Assembly (NCBI GenBank): GCA_964404825.1
Contig: CAYOLQ010000008.1
Span: forward strand, 1 to 64,000
DNA: 64,000 bases
Reading direction: 5' to 3'
Source: JACJXF01 sp964404825
GTDB taxonomy: Bacteria; Bacteroidota; Bacteroidia; Bacteroidales; GCA-2748055
Shown here piece after piece: positions 52,909 to 62,923 of the stretch (position 1 is the first letter of the stretch; each line of letters starts with the position of its first letter). The notes beneath the pieces are model-generated. The model was not told the DNA's origin, made no database searches, and worked only from the letters and a program-made list of their open reading frames with translations. The position numbers and the translations under genes are program-made.

Positions 52909-52916
52909 CAAATATA
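52909..52916 (-). promoter_or_regulatory. Candidate -7 promoter box of the SusC-led operon
   Basis: Minus-strand TATATTTG, a full TAnnTTTG match, lies about 31 bp upstream of the susC ATG. A possible TTG -33 box is only 15 bases further up, shorter than usual. An AraC regulator is divergently placed upstream of nothing but lies next to it. The 260 bases up to 53177 also hold GGTTAT-AA-ATAACC (53086-53099), a possible operator half-site pair. Confidence 0.45.
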
Positions 52917-53177
52917 CCTTATTGAATTACGCAATTTATTATCAATATTGCCTTTGTTTTATAGTATATTGATTGTTGGAAATGTCTGATAAGACATATT
53001 CGTTAATAAACTATTTACGATAAATGCCGCATTCCACCTAATACCAGTATTTGATTTAAAAAATGCTGATATTTCAGTGCATGATGGTTATAAATAACCT
53101 GCACAAATGAATATGAGTCAGAATGCAAACTAATTCTGAAATTTATTGCTTAGAACAAAAAATGATACGAATAACTA

Positions 53178-54035
53178 TTAGACTAATTTTATTTCTTTCC
53201 TGTACTGACCTGGAGAGACCTTACATATTTCTTTAAACTGGTTATTAAAATGAGCAAGATTATTATAACCGGACTGATAACAAATATCTGAAATTGAATG
53301 ATCAGTATCCTGAAGAAGTTTACAGGCATAGCCAATGCGAACTTCCTTCAGGTAGCTGAATAGTGATTTTCCAGTGGCCCTATAGAAAAACCGGCAAAAC
53401 GCACTGGATGACATAAATGAAAGCTCAGCGACTTCCTCAAGATGAATCTTTTTCGTAAAGTTTACCATGATAAACTCATATATCCGGTTTAATTTGTCAC
53501 TATTTGTATTTTTTGTTTCATCAAGATATCCTGCTCGTGCCAGCACTTTACTATTCTCTGTTCTTATAAGAATTTCAAAAATTTCCAAAAGATATATTAG
53601 TCTCCTCAACCTGTTTGAGTTAAGCATTTTATGAAGGATGTACCCTATATCAATTATTTGTTCCCCGAAATATTGAATTCCCAGGCTTGATAACTTTAGC
53701 AGTTCAATAAGAGGTTGCAATTCCGGAGATTGAATAATGTTCAGTCTGAAGAAGTTTTCATGAAAATGAATGGTTATACATTCTGGAGATTTTCCCTGTG
53801 ACACTCCTTTAACCTCCCAGCAGTGAGGAAGGTCTGGCCCAATAATTACAAAATCGCCGGGAGCAAAACTCTCAATGCTATCCCCGACAATTCTTGTTCC
53901 CCAGCCATTCACAATATAATTAATCTCAAAATTCCTATGTGAATGAATTTTATAGGTTTCAGGAGTCAACATCCCCCTTTTAACATTGAACGAGGTGCTG
54001 TCCGGAACAACTATTTGTGCCTTTAAATGATCCAA
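53178..54035 (-). CDS. AraC-family transcriptional regulator
   Basis: A 285-residue regulator. The N-terminal ~170 residues form a cupin-like sensor (YKIHSHRNFEINYIVNGWGTRIVGD, FAPGDFVIIGPDLPHCWEV). The C-terminal ~100 residues hold two helix-turn-helix units: IHLEEVAELSFMSSSAFCRFFYRATGKSLFSYLKEVRIGYACKLLQDTDHSISDICYQSGYNNLAHFNNQFKEICKVSPGQYRKE. The longest frame starts at a TTG; the first ATG is at 53972, and both leave the cupin intact, so the start is uncertain. It lies upstream of susC on the same strand and probably activates the operon in response to a sugar. Confidence 0.9.
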   Translation of the reverse strand: MDHLKAQIVVPDSTSFNVKRGMLTPETYKIHSHRNFEINYIVNGWGTRIVGDSIESFAPGDFVIIGPDLPHCWEVKGVSQGKSPECITIHFHENFFRLNIIQSPELQPLIELLKLSSLGIQYFGEQIIDIGYILHKMLNSNRLRRLIYLLEIFEILIRTENSKVLARAGYLDETKNTNSDKLNRIYEFIMVNFTKKIHLEEVAELSFMSSSAFCRFFYRATGKSLFSYLKEVRIGYACKLLQDTDHSISDICYQSGYNNLAHFNNQFKEICKVSPGQYRKEIKLV

Positions 54036-54229
54036 AATATTTTAGTTAGCGTTATTAAATCAATTATATAAGATGTATAAGTTGTTAAAATCAAGAATTA
54101 ACTTTATATAATCTAGAATTAGTGTTTTACAGTCTAATTAGTCATTTGATTTTCAATTGTAATTTCAAATAATAGGAGTGGGATTGTATAGGATAATAAA
54201 TGGTCTATATTTATAAATATAAAGCTAAT

Positions 54230-56581
54230 TTACCTATCATTCTCTAATAACCATGCTAAGTTAAAAGTATAAACAATTTTCCCATCTGTAATATAAATTA
54301 GTCCATCAGGCGTCTGAACAGCTGACATATATCCAATTTCCTGACCTTTGGTCCGGCTCAGAATATTATCTCTTTGCCATGGTGCAGTGGTAATTATCTT
54401 TTCTTCTGACCCATTTACATCACTTATCACTCTTCTGTATTTCTCAGGCCATGTTTTCCCTTCATCGAAAGAAATCGCTGCATACAAGCCTTGAATGGTA
54501 TCAATTTTCCCTTCTGCGTTCTTGCCTGTTATACCAACATTTGCAAATCCGGAAAATAACAGGGGGACACTCCCCGAAAAGTCAGGATACTTGTCGGAAT
54601 ATTCCAACCTCAAAAGGGTAAAGCGCTGTATTCCTTTAATAGAAGGAAATACAGAAGGCGAGCGTGTCCATGTATTGCCACCATCCGTGGAAATGCTCTG
54701 AGGTGCAAATCCTGAATAATATTTACTATCATCCCTTCCAATAGCCAGCAAATCCGGAATATTATCTTCGTTGGTATCGGCTATCTCAACAACCGCTGCA
54801 TGCAATCCCGCGATTCTGGATGTGTCTGCTGTATTAGAGGAATGGCCCCTTCTCTCCCATGTTTCACCACCGTCTGAGCTAATCACCAAACTTCCTGTTT
54901 GCGAAAAATCATCTGAAACATCATCTGAAACAAAAATTAGATCACCCCCGCTTGTCTGAAGCATATTTCCTTGCATAGAGCATCCATCGTTCAGAGCATG
55001 ATCGAGCTCCAGTACCATTTTTACAGGAGTCCAGGAAGCTCCGTTGTCGATGCTTTTTCTGTAACCCAAAGCCAACTTATCCCATCTTCCTGCGATCCCG
55101 ATGCTTGCCATCTGATAAAGCACCAAATGATCATCAATACCTTTCTCAAGCCTTACCGAATTATTGAGCAGGTTTGAGCTATGCATATTCCGGTCCGTAG
55201 CTTTCAGAAACTCGGCTGGAGCTGTCCATTTTAAGGAACCATCCCCTTGTCTTACACCTCTGGAAGCAAGTAATGTGAGTTCGGGACCCATCTCATTTTC
55301 GCCCGAGAACCAGGATAGTAGAATATCACCATTTTCTGCCCATGCTAAAGTCGGTGAATGATTATGAGTATATAAAGGTCCCGTTAACAAAGGTTTTTTA
55401 TTAACAGGATCGAAACCGAACTGTACCAGTTGTTCCTTTGATCCGTAATGAGAACCGTCTGAAAGCATGGGAACAAGTTCATACAATGATGTCATTGAGT
55501 AAAATGGGCAATCACTATCCTTTTTCCAGGAATAACTGGCAGATGAAACATCATTTGCCCATGGATATATACCTTTTTCTGCTGCAGCCGTTTTCGTTAT
55601 AGCTTTATCAGCCGTTCTTACTAGTCTGAATCCAAGAAAATAATGTTTGTCGTTCAAAGCAGAACTCATTCTATTAGCCGAACGGGTATGCTGAACATGA
55701 TTATTATGACTTCCTCCCCTGCAAACTTTAAAATCCCCCAGCACGGGTCCAAGTGGATCAAGAGTATCCTGAGGATTATAGAGACCAAACCAGTCACTAA
55801 CCCATTCTTCTACTCCTCCGTGCATATCGCAAATGCCAAATTGATTTGGAAGACTATTGCCAATAGTAAGATCAGCATCTTTGATATTTGTTTTGCTTGG
55901 GTATACATCATCCACACCGGTACAATCATCAGGTCTGAATGTTACCCAGCTTCTGCAACCATTCGACCAGGTAAAAGGATAGGGCCATTGGTAGTTCATC
56001 CGATTCATCTGAACGGAATCAAATGGATTCAGTGCATAGATATCCCCATTTATTCCATTGCTAAAAGGGGTTCTTGTTCCTGCTCTGGCAACATACTCCC
56101 ATTCAGCTTCTGTGGGTAGCCGGTAATTATAATCAGGGTCTAATGTACTTAGCCAATCGGCATAAGCCTTAGCTTCTTCCCAACTAACGTAAACCAATGC
56201 TTCATTATCATTTTTTGAAAGGTCATAGGATTTTCCCCGCCATTCTTTATGACCAGGCTTGAATATCTCATATTGAGCGTTAGTAACTTCATATTTCATC
56301 ATTTCAAAATCCTGACTTAATATGATACGACGGACAGGAAATTCATCCTGGATATGGATCCCTCTCCAACCTTCCTCCATTCCTGCCACGATATACTTTG
56401 GATCTAAATCCGCTCCCATAACAAAGCTTCCGGAAGGAATTTTTACAAAATCGAAAGAAAGTTCTTTAATAATATCGACTCCGGGATTAAGAGATTGCCC
56501 GGCCAATTTTGTCGCATTAAAAATACTTAGAATTAGAGATCCCATTAAAAGGATATAAAAAAAACTAATAATTATTTTCAT
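54230..56581 (-). CDS. Secreted SUMF1-like domain fused to a BNR (sialidase-like) propeller
   Basis: A 783-residue exported protein (signal about residues 1-29). Residues about 40-330 are a formylglycine-generating-enzyme-like (SUMF1) domain: FVKIPSGSFVMGADLDPKY, YEVTNAQYEIF, YVSWEEAKAYADWLS, YRLPTEAEWEYVARAGT, FGICDMHGGVEEWVSDWFG, DFKVCRGGSHNNHVQHTRSANRMSS and YFLGFRLVR. The catalytic Cys pair of true FGE is absent at the C-terminal site (HTRSANR in place of a Cys-containing stretch), so it is not expected to mature sulfatases and probably binds ligands. Residues about 345-783 are a BNR_2 propeller with Asp boxes (SIDNGASW, SSDGGETW, STDGGNTW, SFDEGKTW). The next gene is 20 bp upstream. Confidence 0.82.
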   Translation of the reverse strand: MKIIISFFYILLMGSLILSIFNATKLAGQSLNPGVDIIKELSFDFVKIPSGSFVMGADLDPKYIVAGMEEGWRGIHIQDEFPVRRIILSQDFEMMKYEVTNAQYEIFKPGHKEWRGKSYDLSKNDNEALVYVSWEEAKAYADWLSTLDPDYNYRLPTEAEWEYVARAGTRTPFSNGINGDIYALNPFDSVQMNRMNYQWPYPFTWSNGCRSWVTFRPDDCTGVDDVYPSKTNIKDADLTIGNSLPNQFGICDMHGGVEEWVSDWFGLYNPQDTLDPLGPVLGDFKVCRGGSHNNHVQHTRSANRMSSALNDKHYFLGFRLVRTADKAITKTAAAEKGIYPWANDVSSASYSWKKDSDCPFYSMTSLYELVPMLSDGSHYGSKEQLVQFGFDPVNKKPLLTGPLYTHNHSPTLAWAENGDILLSWFSGENEMGPELTLLASRGVRQGDGSLKWTAPAEFLKATDRNMHSSNLLNNSVRLEKGIDDHLVLYQMASIGIAGRWDKLALGYRKSIDNGASWTPVKMVLELDHALNDGCSMQGNMLQTSGGDLIFVSDDVSDDFSQTGSLVISSDGGETWERRGHSSNTADTSRIAGLHAAVVEIADTNEDNIPDLLAIGRDDSKYYSGFAPQSISTDGGNTWTRSPSVFPSIKGIQRFTLLRLEYSDKYPDFSGSVPLLFSGFANVGITGKNAEGKIDTIQGLYAAISFDEGKTWPEKYRRVISDVNGSEEKIITTAPWQRDNILSRTKGQEIGYMSAVQTPDGLIYITDGKIVYTFNLAWLLENDR

Positions 56582-56601
56582 ATTTATAAATTGGTTGGAG
56601 T

Positions 56602-58494
56602 TTACAATGGTTTTTTTACATTCACTTTTACATCATCAAGATAATAAATAGCAGCTTTTTCCAAAGGAAGATCTTCTTCTGGATTGACCGGGTTTATTAA
56701 GATTCCCCGGTTAAATCCAGTTCTGAAGGTTACCCTGTCGAGCCATTTTGTCCCTCCGCTATTAAAAACAAATTGATCTGAAGTTATTCCATTACATTTC
56801 ACTTTAAAATGATTAGTAGATATATCTATTTCCAACTCTATTTCATTCCATGTTTCAGGATCATATTTCCCAATAATTTCTTCTCCCTTCCATTCAGAAA
56901 CAAGGATTTTGCCTTCGGATGAGAAAATAATTTTAACAGGATCAAGTTCCTTTGTATTACCTATTTCAACTTCAAACCTTCCAAAATCATTTTGCATAGC
57001 CATAAGCTTGAAGTCAACAGAAAGGTTTTCTTCACTTACTTTAAATATTTTAAAAGCCCAGGCATAATCAAAAGGGTCTTCATCAGAAAACTTCATGCAT
57101 TTACTATTATCAGATGGCAATTGGCTTATAGTAACAGGAGCCCATATAGGATGGTAGATATTCCAGTCTTTTGCCTCGGCATTTAAGTCCATTTCTTCAA
57201 AATCCTCATCTACAAAATCCTCCGAAGTTGATTTCAATGGCACAGGAATCATGCTAATCCAGATGTCTTCTTTACTCATGGAATAAACCACCCAAACATC
57301 ATCTCCGGGAATATCGGCTCGTCCTTCATATAGCCCTCGCTGATAATTACAGGGACCAATATTCTTAGACCCTCCTTCATATCTTCGTGTTACTTCCCCG
57401 TTAATATGTGCGGGATTATCGAAGAATATACCATCATCACTGGTAGCCCATAACATAGGATACCGTCCCCAACTACCTTCACCCAGGGGCTGCCAGCTTG
57501 CAGCAAACTTCCCGTCCTCAGTGCGCTGTCCCCACACTTTAGCATAACCACCGCTAAAAGTTTTTAGATTGGTTATTTTAGACCATGAATTTCCGTTATC
57601 GTATGAGATGGCAGATTTACTGCTTTTCCACAAGGCTACCACGGTTGAGTCATTCCGATGGAAATAACTGATAGCTTTAGCAAATTTCCTGTTTCCATTT
57701 TTGATCTGGCATACCAAAGTGGGTGGAAAGTCAAAATTCTCAGGGCGTATTTGTTCCCACCAATGCAATGTGATAAGTTTATCTGATCGTAAAGATTCAC
57801 AGTCTGCAATAAGAATTTTATCTTTTGATTGAGTATAATAGGGAAAAGGAAAGTCCTCTTCATTATATAAACTATTATTCCGGGCAATAAAATAAATCGC
57901 ACCAAAGGAACCATCTTCCTTGATTTCTCTGACTACAACCCCAAAATATTTTTTATCCGTATCTTCACTACCTGACTGGGGCGGCATTTCAGACTGAGGG
58001 AAATATGCTGTTGAAGCCATTAACTTTCCGCTGGGAGTAATATAGAATCCCATGCGATGGTTACAAAAAGTAGGTTCACCTTTGTAAATAAGGTGTGGAA
58101 AGATGATTTCCGGTTTGCCCCAATCCTTCCCATTTTGAGATTTTATCAGCAGTATCTCAGTAAGACCTCTTTCTTCATGAGTTGGACAGGCATTGCAAAG
58201 AACAAAAAACTGTTCATTCCAATATGTTAACATCGGGTGATGATGAAAAGTAAAACCTAATCCGTCACCCAGATTAGTGTCATTCTTTACCGATCGCAGT
58301 ACCTGGTAATTTTGCACACCGACAACAGGAGGAAGCCCACCATCAGGACGGGTAAAATCCATATTAAGCTCTCCGATAAACCGAACAGGTTCCTCAGCAG
58401 TTCCAGGTTGAGCCATGGCCTTAAAGAACACACTATTTAAAATAATTAAAGTTATAAGTGCCCTGCATTTAATTATATAAAACGAAGCTTTCAT
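56602..58494 (-). CDS. Secreted BNR-propeller protein with C-terminal LamG-like domain
   Basis: A 630-residue exported protein. A longer frame begins at 58674, but the ATG at 58494 opens a signal peptide (MKASFYIIKCRALITLIILN..FKAMAQ) and is preferred. Residues about 35-420 form a BNR-type propeller: LGFTFHHHPMLTYWNEQFFVLCNACPTHEERGLTEILLIKSQNGKDWGKPEIIFPH, SISYDNGNSWSKI-like, WATSDDGIFF. From about 440 to the end (DWNIYHPIWAPVTISQLP, NLSVDFKLMAMQNDFGRFEVEIG, YDPETWNEIELEIDISTNHFKVKCNG, AIYYLDDVKVNV) is a jelly-roll binding domain. Probably an exo-glycosidase or glycan-binding protein; specificity unknown. It is transcribed with the SUMF1-BNR gene (20 bp gap). Confidence 0.78.
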   Translation of the reverse strand: MKASFYIIKCRALITLIILNSVFFKAMAQPGTAEEPVRFIGELNMDFTRPDGGLPPVVGVQNYQVLRSVKNDTNLGDGLGFTFHHHPMLTYWNEQFFVLCNACPTHEERGLTEILLIKSQNGKDWGKPEIIFPHLIYKGEPTFCNHRMGFYITPSGKLMASTAYFPQSEMPPQSGSEDTDKKYFGVVVREIKEDGSFGAIYFIARNNSLYNEEDFPFPYYTQSKDKILIADCESLRSDKLITLHWWEQIRPENFDFPPTLVCQIKNGNRKFAKAISYFHRNDSTVVALWKSSKSAISYDNGNSWSKITNLKTFSGGYAKVWGQRTEDGKFAASWQPLGEGSWGRYPMLWATSDDGIFFDNPAHINGEVTRRYEGGSKNIGPCNYQRGLYEGRADIPGDDVWVVYSMSKEDIWISMIPVPLKSTSEDFVDEDFEEMDLNAEAKDWNIYHPIWAPVTISQLPSDNSKCMKFSDEDPFDYAWAFKIFKVSEENLSVDFKLMAMQNDFGRFEVEIGNTKELDPVKIIFSSEGKILVSEWKGEEIIGKYDPETWNEIELEIDISTNHFKVKCNGITSDQFVFNSGGTKWLDRVTFRTGFNRGILINPVNPEEDLPLEKAAIYYLDDVKVNVKKPL

Positions 58495-59176
58495 TATTTT
58501 CAGGTTAAAATAAATTATTTCGGGTTTATTTGTTATTAAATCATGAACTGTTTCAGAATTAATTATAGCAGTAATTTTATTTTTGCAGAAAGGAAATTGC
58601 ATTTCCGCATAATTCAAAATCTGATATATAAAACAAATCTGCTTTGATGAATACTTTGTTGTTAACACGAACACTATAATTACTTATGGTATTACGTCCA
58701 ACAAAATGATTCTTTGATAATTGTCTTTAAAATGCAAATATTGTATTATTTTATGATTGAAAATACAAGTTTTTTACTACTTATATATAGTATATTATCC
58801 ATAATTAGTAAAATCCGTATCTTTCGAATAATTATTTTTGATTATTCTGGAGATTTTTTCGCAGTGGAAGATTGCGTAATTTCAGATTTATCAAGTTTTG
58901 CAAATCCGCCTTAAAACAGTTCGATAATTGTACTGTCTGCTTCATAAGTTAAAGAACTGTAAAAGTTGAGAAAATACATATTTACCAGAATTCATAGCTT
59001 TACAATTAGGGTTGCAAAGCTACTTTTCAAATCAAATCAAAAAATCAAAGAACGCTTATAAATCACTGATATATATTATTATAAATTATTTCAAAAGTTA
59101 ACGCATCACTAGTAATATATCAACTTGAATTAATTAAATATAAAGAAGGGTAATAGGATTCCAGATTATGGTAAAC
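58495..59176. other. Intergenic region, 682 bases
   Basis: Very A+T-rich. No plausible gene, tRNA or strong hairpin is visible; the upstream in-frame extension to 58674 lacks the features of coding sequence. Promoter of the 58494-54230 pair should lie here, but no full TTTG/TAnnTTTG pair was found. Confidence 0.45.
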
Positions 59177-60724
59177 TCATCCTTTTTTCTTTAGAAATCC
59201 ATGCAGAGTAAGATCTTCACTTACCGGGGGAGACTTAAAGAAATAGCTGGCAACCCAACCAACAAAGAACAAAATAATGTGGCTATAAACGCCAAGCATA
59301 TATGTATGGTGAGGAAAGTTATATTTTCCTAAATTCCACATTACCTGATTTACGCCATCAACTTCTATTTTAGTCGTTGTAAGTGTAGCATATGCAGTAA
59401 AAAGGATGCAAGTAATCATCCCAACATACAAACCTTTAGTATTAGCTCGTTTTACAAGTACACCTAACAGGAACAAGCCTACTATTCCGGCAGAAAATAT
59501 GGCATACAGGCCGAAAACCACTCCCAAAATACCTTCTCCACCCCAAACGAAGTATAGGGTCCCTATCAATCCAGCCAATACCCCGGAAACTACAATAATG
59601 GTCCTTGCCATATTTAACTTCTTTTTATCAGCAATATCCTTATTGAACCTGACATAATAATCTTCCACCCCAATAGCGGCAAGGCAGTTAAGGTCTGATG
59701 CAATGGTTGAAATAGCCGCTGCAATTAATGCAGCTATAATAAAACCTTTTATTCCAATAGGTAGTTGTGTTGTAATAAAATGAGGGAAAACACCTTCGCT
59801 AAGAATATGAGAAGGCAGTAAATCAGGCGCGAGCTTATAAAAAGCAAAAAGAGCAGAGCCAATAAACATGAACATTGTCCATAAAGGGACTGTGAGGAAC
59901 ACTCCAATCAGGGATGCTTTTATGGCTGCCTTTTCTGTTTTTGCAGCAAGGTATCGTTGCACGATTGTCTGATCTGTTGCATACTTTTGAATAGCATAAA
60001 AAACACCATTTAATGCCATCACAATAAAAGTAAGTTTTGTGAAATCCCAATCGTAAGGTCCCATAGTAATTTTGTCCGCTTCACTCATAACCTTAAAAAC
60101 TGCACCTGGTCCACCTTCAGGTACAAATAATAGTATTCCAATGCAAATTATACCTCCCAGCAGAAGCCATATTCCCTGGAAAACATCCATCCAGATAACC
60201 CCTTCAAGGCCTCCAAAAAAAGTTATAATTATTATAGATATGGTAAGTGTCCAAATCATTGGCAGAATTTCAATTCCCATCATTGTCCCAAGTGCCAGAC
60301 CCAAAAGGTAAGTAACTGTACCTAATTTTGAAAAGTGCATAAGCATAAATGCAACGGAACTGTAAATACGGGCAACAATACCAAATCGTTTTTCAAAATA
60401 CTCATAGGCACTGATTCCGATAGCTCTGCGGAACAATGGAACGATAAAACCGATCACTCCTACCAAAACAATAGGTACCATAAGGCCCTGAACTAAAAGT
60501 ATCCAATTGGATTTGTAAGCCGCAGCAGGATAGGCCAGAAAGGTCACGCTGCTAATCAGGGTAGCCATTATTGAAATACCAATGGCCCAGGGTGGAATAT
60601 TTCTTCCCCCGGTAAAAAATTTATCTGATGTCTTTTGTCTCTTGGAGAAGTACATTCCAATAAAAATTGCAATTCCAACTGAAACAATAATGATCAGATA
60701 GTCAACCCAGCTTAATGTTCCCAT
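59177..60724 (-). CDS. Sodium:solute symporter (SSS family), second copy
   Basis: A 515-residue membrane protein with about 13-14 hydrophobic helices. Family features: LSWVDYLIIIVSVGIAIFIGMYFSKRQKT, RNIPPWAIGISIMATLISSVTFLAYPAAAYKSNW, LEGVIWMDVFQGIWLLLGG, ATDQTIVQRYLAAKTEKAAIKASL, and AALIAAAISTIASDLNCLAAI. It is a distant paralogue of the 42898-44379 symporter. It lies 18 bp after the four-carbon acid sugar kinase gene, so it probably brings in a sugar acid for that pathway. Confidence 0.92.
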   Translation of the reverse strand: MGTLSWVDYLIIIVSVGIAIFIGMYFSKRQKTSDKFFTGGRNIPPWAIGISIMATLISSVTFLAYPAAAYKSNWILLVQGLMVPIVLVGVIGFIVPLFRRAIGISAYEYFEKRFGIVARIYSSVAFMLMHFSKLGTVTYLLGLALGTMMGIEILPMIWTLTISIIIITFFGGLEGVIWMDVFQGIWLLLGGIICIGILLFVPEGGPGAVFKVMSEADKITMGPYDWDFTKLTFIVMALNGVFYAIQKYATDQTIVQRYLAAKTEKAAIKASLIGVFLTVPLWTMFMFIGSALFAFYKLAPDLLPSHILSEGVFPHFITTQLPIGIKGFIIAALIAAAISTIASDLNCLAAIGVEDYYVRFNKDIADKKKLNMARTIIVVSGVLAGLIGTLYFVWGGEGILGVVFGLYAIFSAGIVGLFLLGVLVKRANTKGLYVGMITCILFTAYATLTTTKIEVDGVNQVMWNLGKYNFPHHTYMLGVYSHIILFFVGWVASYFFKSPPVSEDLTLHGFLKKKG

Positions 60725-60742
60725 AATTAATTGTTTATTTGT

Positions 60743-61873
60743 TTATTTGTTTTGCTTTGAAAAAGTCCACATTGCTGCGGGAAAATCGTAACTGCCTGGT
60801 TTAATGGTAAGGTAAAGATTATCGCTGTCCACCACCTTCATCCTGACAACACCTTTAGCCAGCTCGTTGATTGGAATAAAGTGTTTGAAATTGAGTGCAT
60901 CAATAATAGCAAAAGTGGTCCCCCCCCCTTCTACCACAAGTTCATGCACCGAAACTGATTCATAGACTTTTTTCACCACACATGCAACAGATTGTTTTAT
61001 TTTAACTGCAGCTTCTCTTCCCGTCAGTATGGGATTGCCGACTGCAAGGATCGCTCTTCCTTCTGATTTTATAGTTTCTATTAAGTTAGCCAAACAAGAC
61101 TCAATATTTGCCTCCACTTCCTGACAATTCATTAATAATGGAGATATATAGGCTACTTTAGCACCAGATTCTCGTGCTTTTTCTAATGCCTGACGACTTT
61201 TATCAAATGTGCTTCCAAAAACGTAAAGAGCTTTCTCAAATTTTGGAATATTATTTGTCACAGTTACCGGTACAAGCTTCTTGTAAGCGAGGTAAGCATT
61301 AAAGAATGCGGCTGAGCCAGCTAAAATGGTATATTTATCTTTGCGTTTTGCAGCCTCAGAAAGGTCATCTCCGGATGTTGCGTTAATAACAGAAACATCC
61401 ATTTTTAAAAGTAAATCTTCTCCAAGCATTTTTGTTACAACAGAGGTAGTAACCGGAAATTCAGGATCCCTGGCAAAACTTGTTTTACTGATGGGAATGC
61501 CATTTATCAGGTAAATGCCATCAACTATCTGCCTTCCACCTTGAGGATTTGCCGGACATAAAATCACCTTTTTTTTACCTTCAGCTTCAAGTTGAGCTTT
61601 AAGTTCTTTCAATACATGTCCACGCAGTACTGAGTCTGTTTTTTTAAAAATATCCTTTACTCCCAGCATTTTCAACCGCCTTAGGGTAATGGTAACTTTA
61701 GCTATTGCGTCCTGGCTGCACATAGAACGAGTATCAAGGGCAAGTACCCATAGTTGTACCAGAGGGGGTGCAATATCTGCAGTAGTAGTTAGTGCAATAG
61801 TCATCCCGTAGCGCAATCCCACACCCGCAATTTCTGCAGCTCCAGTTATATCATCTGCAACAACAGCTATCAT
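60743..61873 (-). CDS. dtnK: Four-carbon acid sugar kinase (DUF1537/DtnK family)
   Basis: A 376-residue cytoplasmic kinase that phosphorylates four-carbon sugar acids such as D-threonate or D-erythronate at C4. N-terminal domain: VVADDITGAAEIAGVGLRYG, LALDTRS, FKKTDSVLRGHVLKEL, ILCPANPQGGRQIVDGIYLINGI. C-terminal nucleotide-binding domain (VTNNIPKFEKALYVFGSTFDKSRQALEKA, ILAVGNPILTGREAAVKI, LVVEGGGTTFAIIDAL). Its ATG overlaps the pdxA stop by four bases (ATGA), which indicates translational coupling. The stereochemistry of the substrate is not certain, so the symbol is by family. Confidence 0.85.
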   Translation of the reverse strand: MIAVVADDITGAAEIAGVGLRYGMTIALTTTADIAPPLVQLWVLALDTRSMCSQDAIAKVTITLRRLKMLGVKDIFKKTDSVLRGHVLKELKAQLEAEGKKKVILCPANPQGGRQIVDGIYLINGIPISKTSFARDPEFPVTTSVVTKMLGEDLLLKMDVSVINATSGDDLSEAAKRKDKYTILAGSAAFFNAYLAYKKLVPVTVTNNIPKFEKALYVFGSTFDKSRQALEKARESGAKVAYISPLLMNCQEVEANIESCLANLIETIKSEGRAILAVGNPILTGREAAVKIKQSVACVVKKVYESVSVHELVVEGGGTTFAIIDALNFKHFIPINELAKGVVRMKVVDSDNLYLTIKPGSYDFPAAMWTFSKQNK

Positions 61874-62895
61874 TTCTTCGCTCGATTTTTGGCCATAGTT
61901 ATAGCATAGTCAATTGACACGGACATAGCTTCCTCGCTTGCAATTCCCAAACCTGCAATTTCAAAAGCAGTTCCATGATCTACCGAAACACGTATAATGG
62001 GCAAACCTAAAGTAATGTTAACGCCTTTAACATCCATGCGCTTCTTAGTCTCGTTCCATTTAAAACCAACTACTTTGAAGGGTATATGCCCCTGGTCGTG
62101 ATACATGGCAACACAGCCATCGTACTGTCCACCTATTGCTTTGGAAAACATCGTGTCAGCCGGAACTGGACCCTCCACATTATACCCCATTTTTTTTGCT
62201 TCAGCAATTGCAGGAATAATTTCTTTCTCTTCCTCCCATCCAAAAAGTCCGTTATCGCTGGAGTGAGGATTAAGGCCGGCAACTCCAATTCTGGGATTGA
62301 CAATATTAAATTTCTGACACGCTTCAAAGAGCAGCTGAACCACCTCAAGGATACGTTCTTTCTTAACCAGGTCGCAAGCCTGACGCAGGGATACGTGAGT
62401 GGAAACATGGATAACACGCAAGTTCTCCTCAACCAGAAGCATTGCATACTTCTTTGTGTTGGTATAATGCGCGTATATCTCAGTATGGCCTGAATAGTGA
62501 TGGCCTGCCAGATGAATCGCCTCTTTATTTATTGGTGCCGTAACTGTAGCGTCCAATTGATTGTCCATTGCAAGCTCTATTACCTTTACAACTGATTCGA
62601 AGGCTGCCGCCCCTGCTCTTGCAGATACTTTTCCATAAACTAAATCTTCGCTGAAATTGTTAAGGTCAAACACATCAACAGTACCAAAAGTAAATTTTGC
62701 ATCAGACACTTTGGACACGGCATTAACTATGACTGGAAGCTTTAACAAGCTAACAGCCCTACGAATAATATTGGCATCGCCAACTACAATGGGATTGCAA
62801 CGCTCGTAAACTAACTTATTAATCAGCGATTTTACAATTACTTCAGGACCAATCCCTGCCGGATCACCCATCGCTATTCCTATAACTGGTTTCAT
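61870..62895 (-). CDS. pdxA2: 4-phospho-D-threonate/erythronate dehydrogenase (PdxA2)
   Basis: A 341-residue NAD-dependent decarboxylating dehydrogenase. Motifs: IGIAMGDPAGIGPEVIVKSL at the start, TAPINKEAIHLAGHHYSGHTEIYAHYTN (metal-binding His), GLNPHSSDNGLFGWEEEKEIIPAI, PADTMFSKAIGGQYDGCVAMYHDQGHIPFKV (metal His and Asp), and DHGTAFEIAG. PdxA2 proteins, unlike PdxA of vitamin B6 synthesis, sit beside DtnK kinases and oxidise 4-phospho-threonate or -erythronate to dihydroxyacetone phosphate and CO2. The adjacent dtnK supports this subtype. It lies 28 bp after the DapA-family gene. Confidence 0.9.
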   Translation of the reverse strand: MKPVIGIAMGDPAGIGPEVIVKSLINKLVYERCNPIVVGDANIIRRAVSLLKLPVIVNAVSKVSDAKFTFGTVDVFDLNNFSEDLVYGKVSARAGAAAFESVVKVIELAMDNQLDATVTAPINKEAIHLAGHHYSGHTEIYAHYTNTKKYAMLLVEENLRVIHVSTHVSLRQACDLVKKERILEVVQLLFEACQKFNIVNPRIGVAGLNPHSSDNGLFGWEEEKEIIPAIAEAKKMGYNVEGPVPADTMFSKAIGGQYDGCVAMYHDQGHIPFKVVGFKWNETKKRMDVKGVNITLGLPIIRVSVDHGTAFEIAGLGIASEEAMSVSIDYAITMAKNRAKK

Positions 62896-62923
62896 TTATT
62901 TATTATCAAAGTTTAAATTTATA

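Noticed and set aside
54230..55560. Calling the BNR part a GH33 sialidase
   Set aside because: Asp boxes alone define a propeller; the FRIP motif and the catalytic set could not be confirmed.
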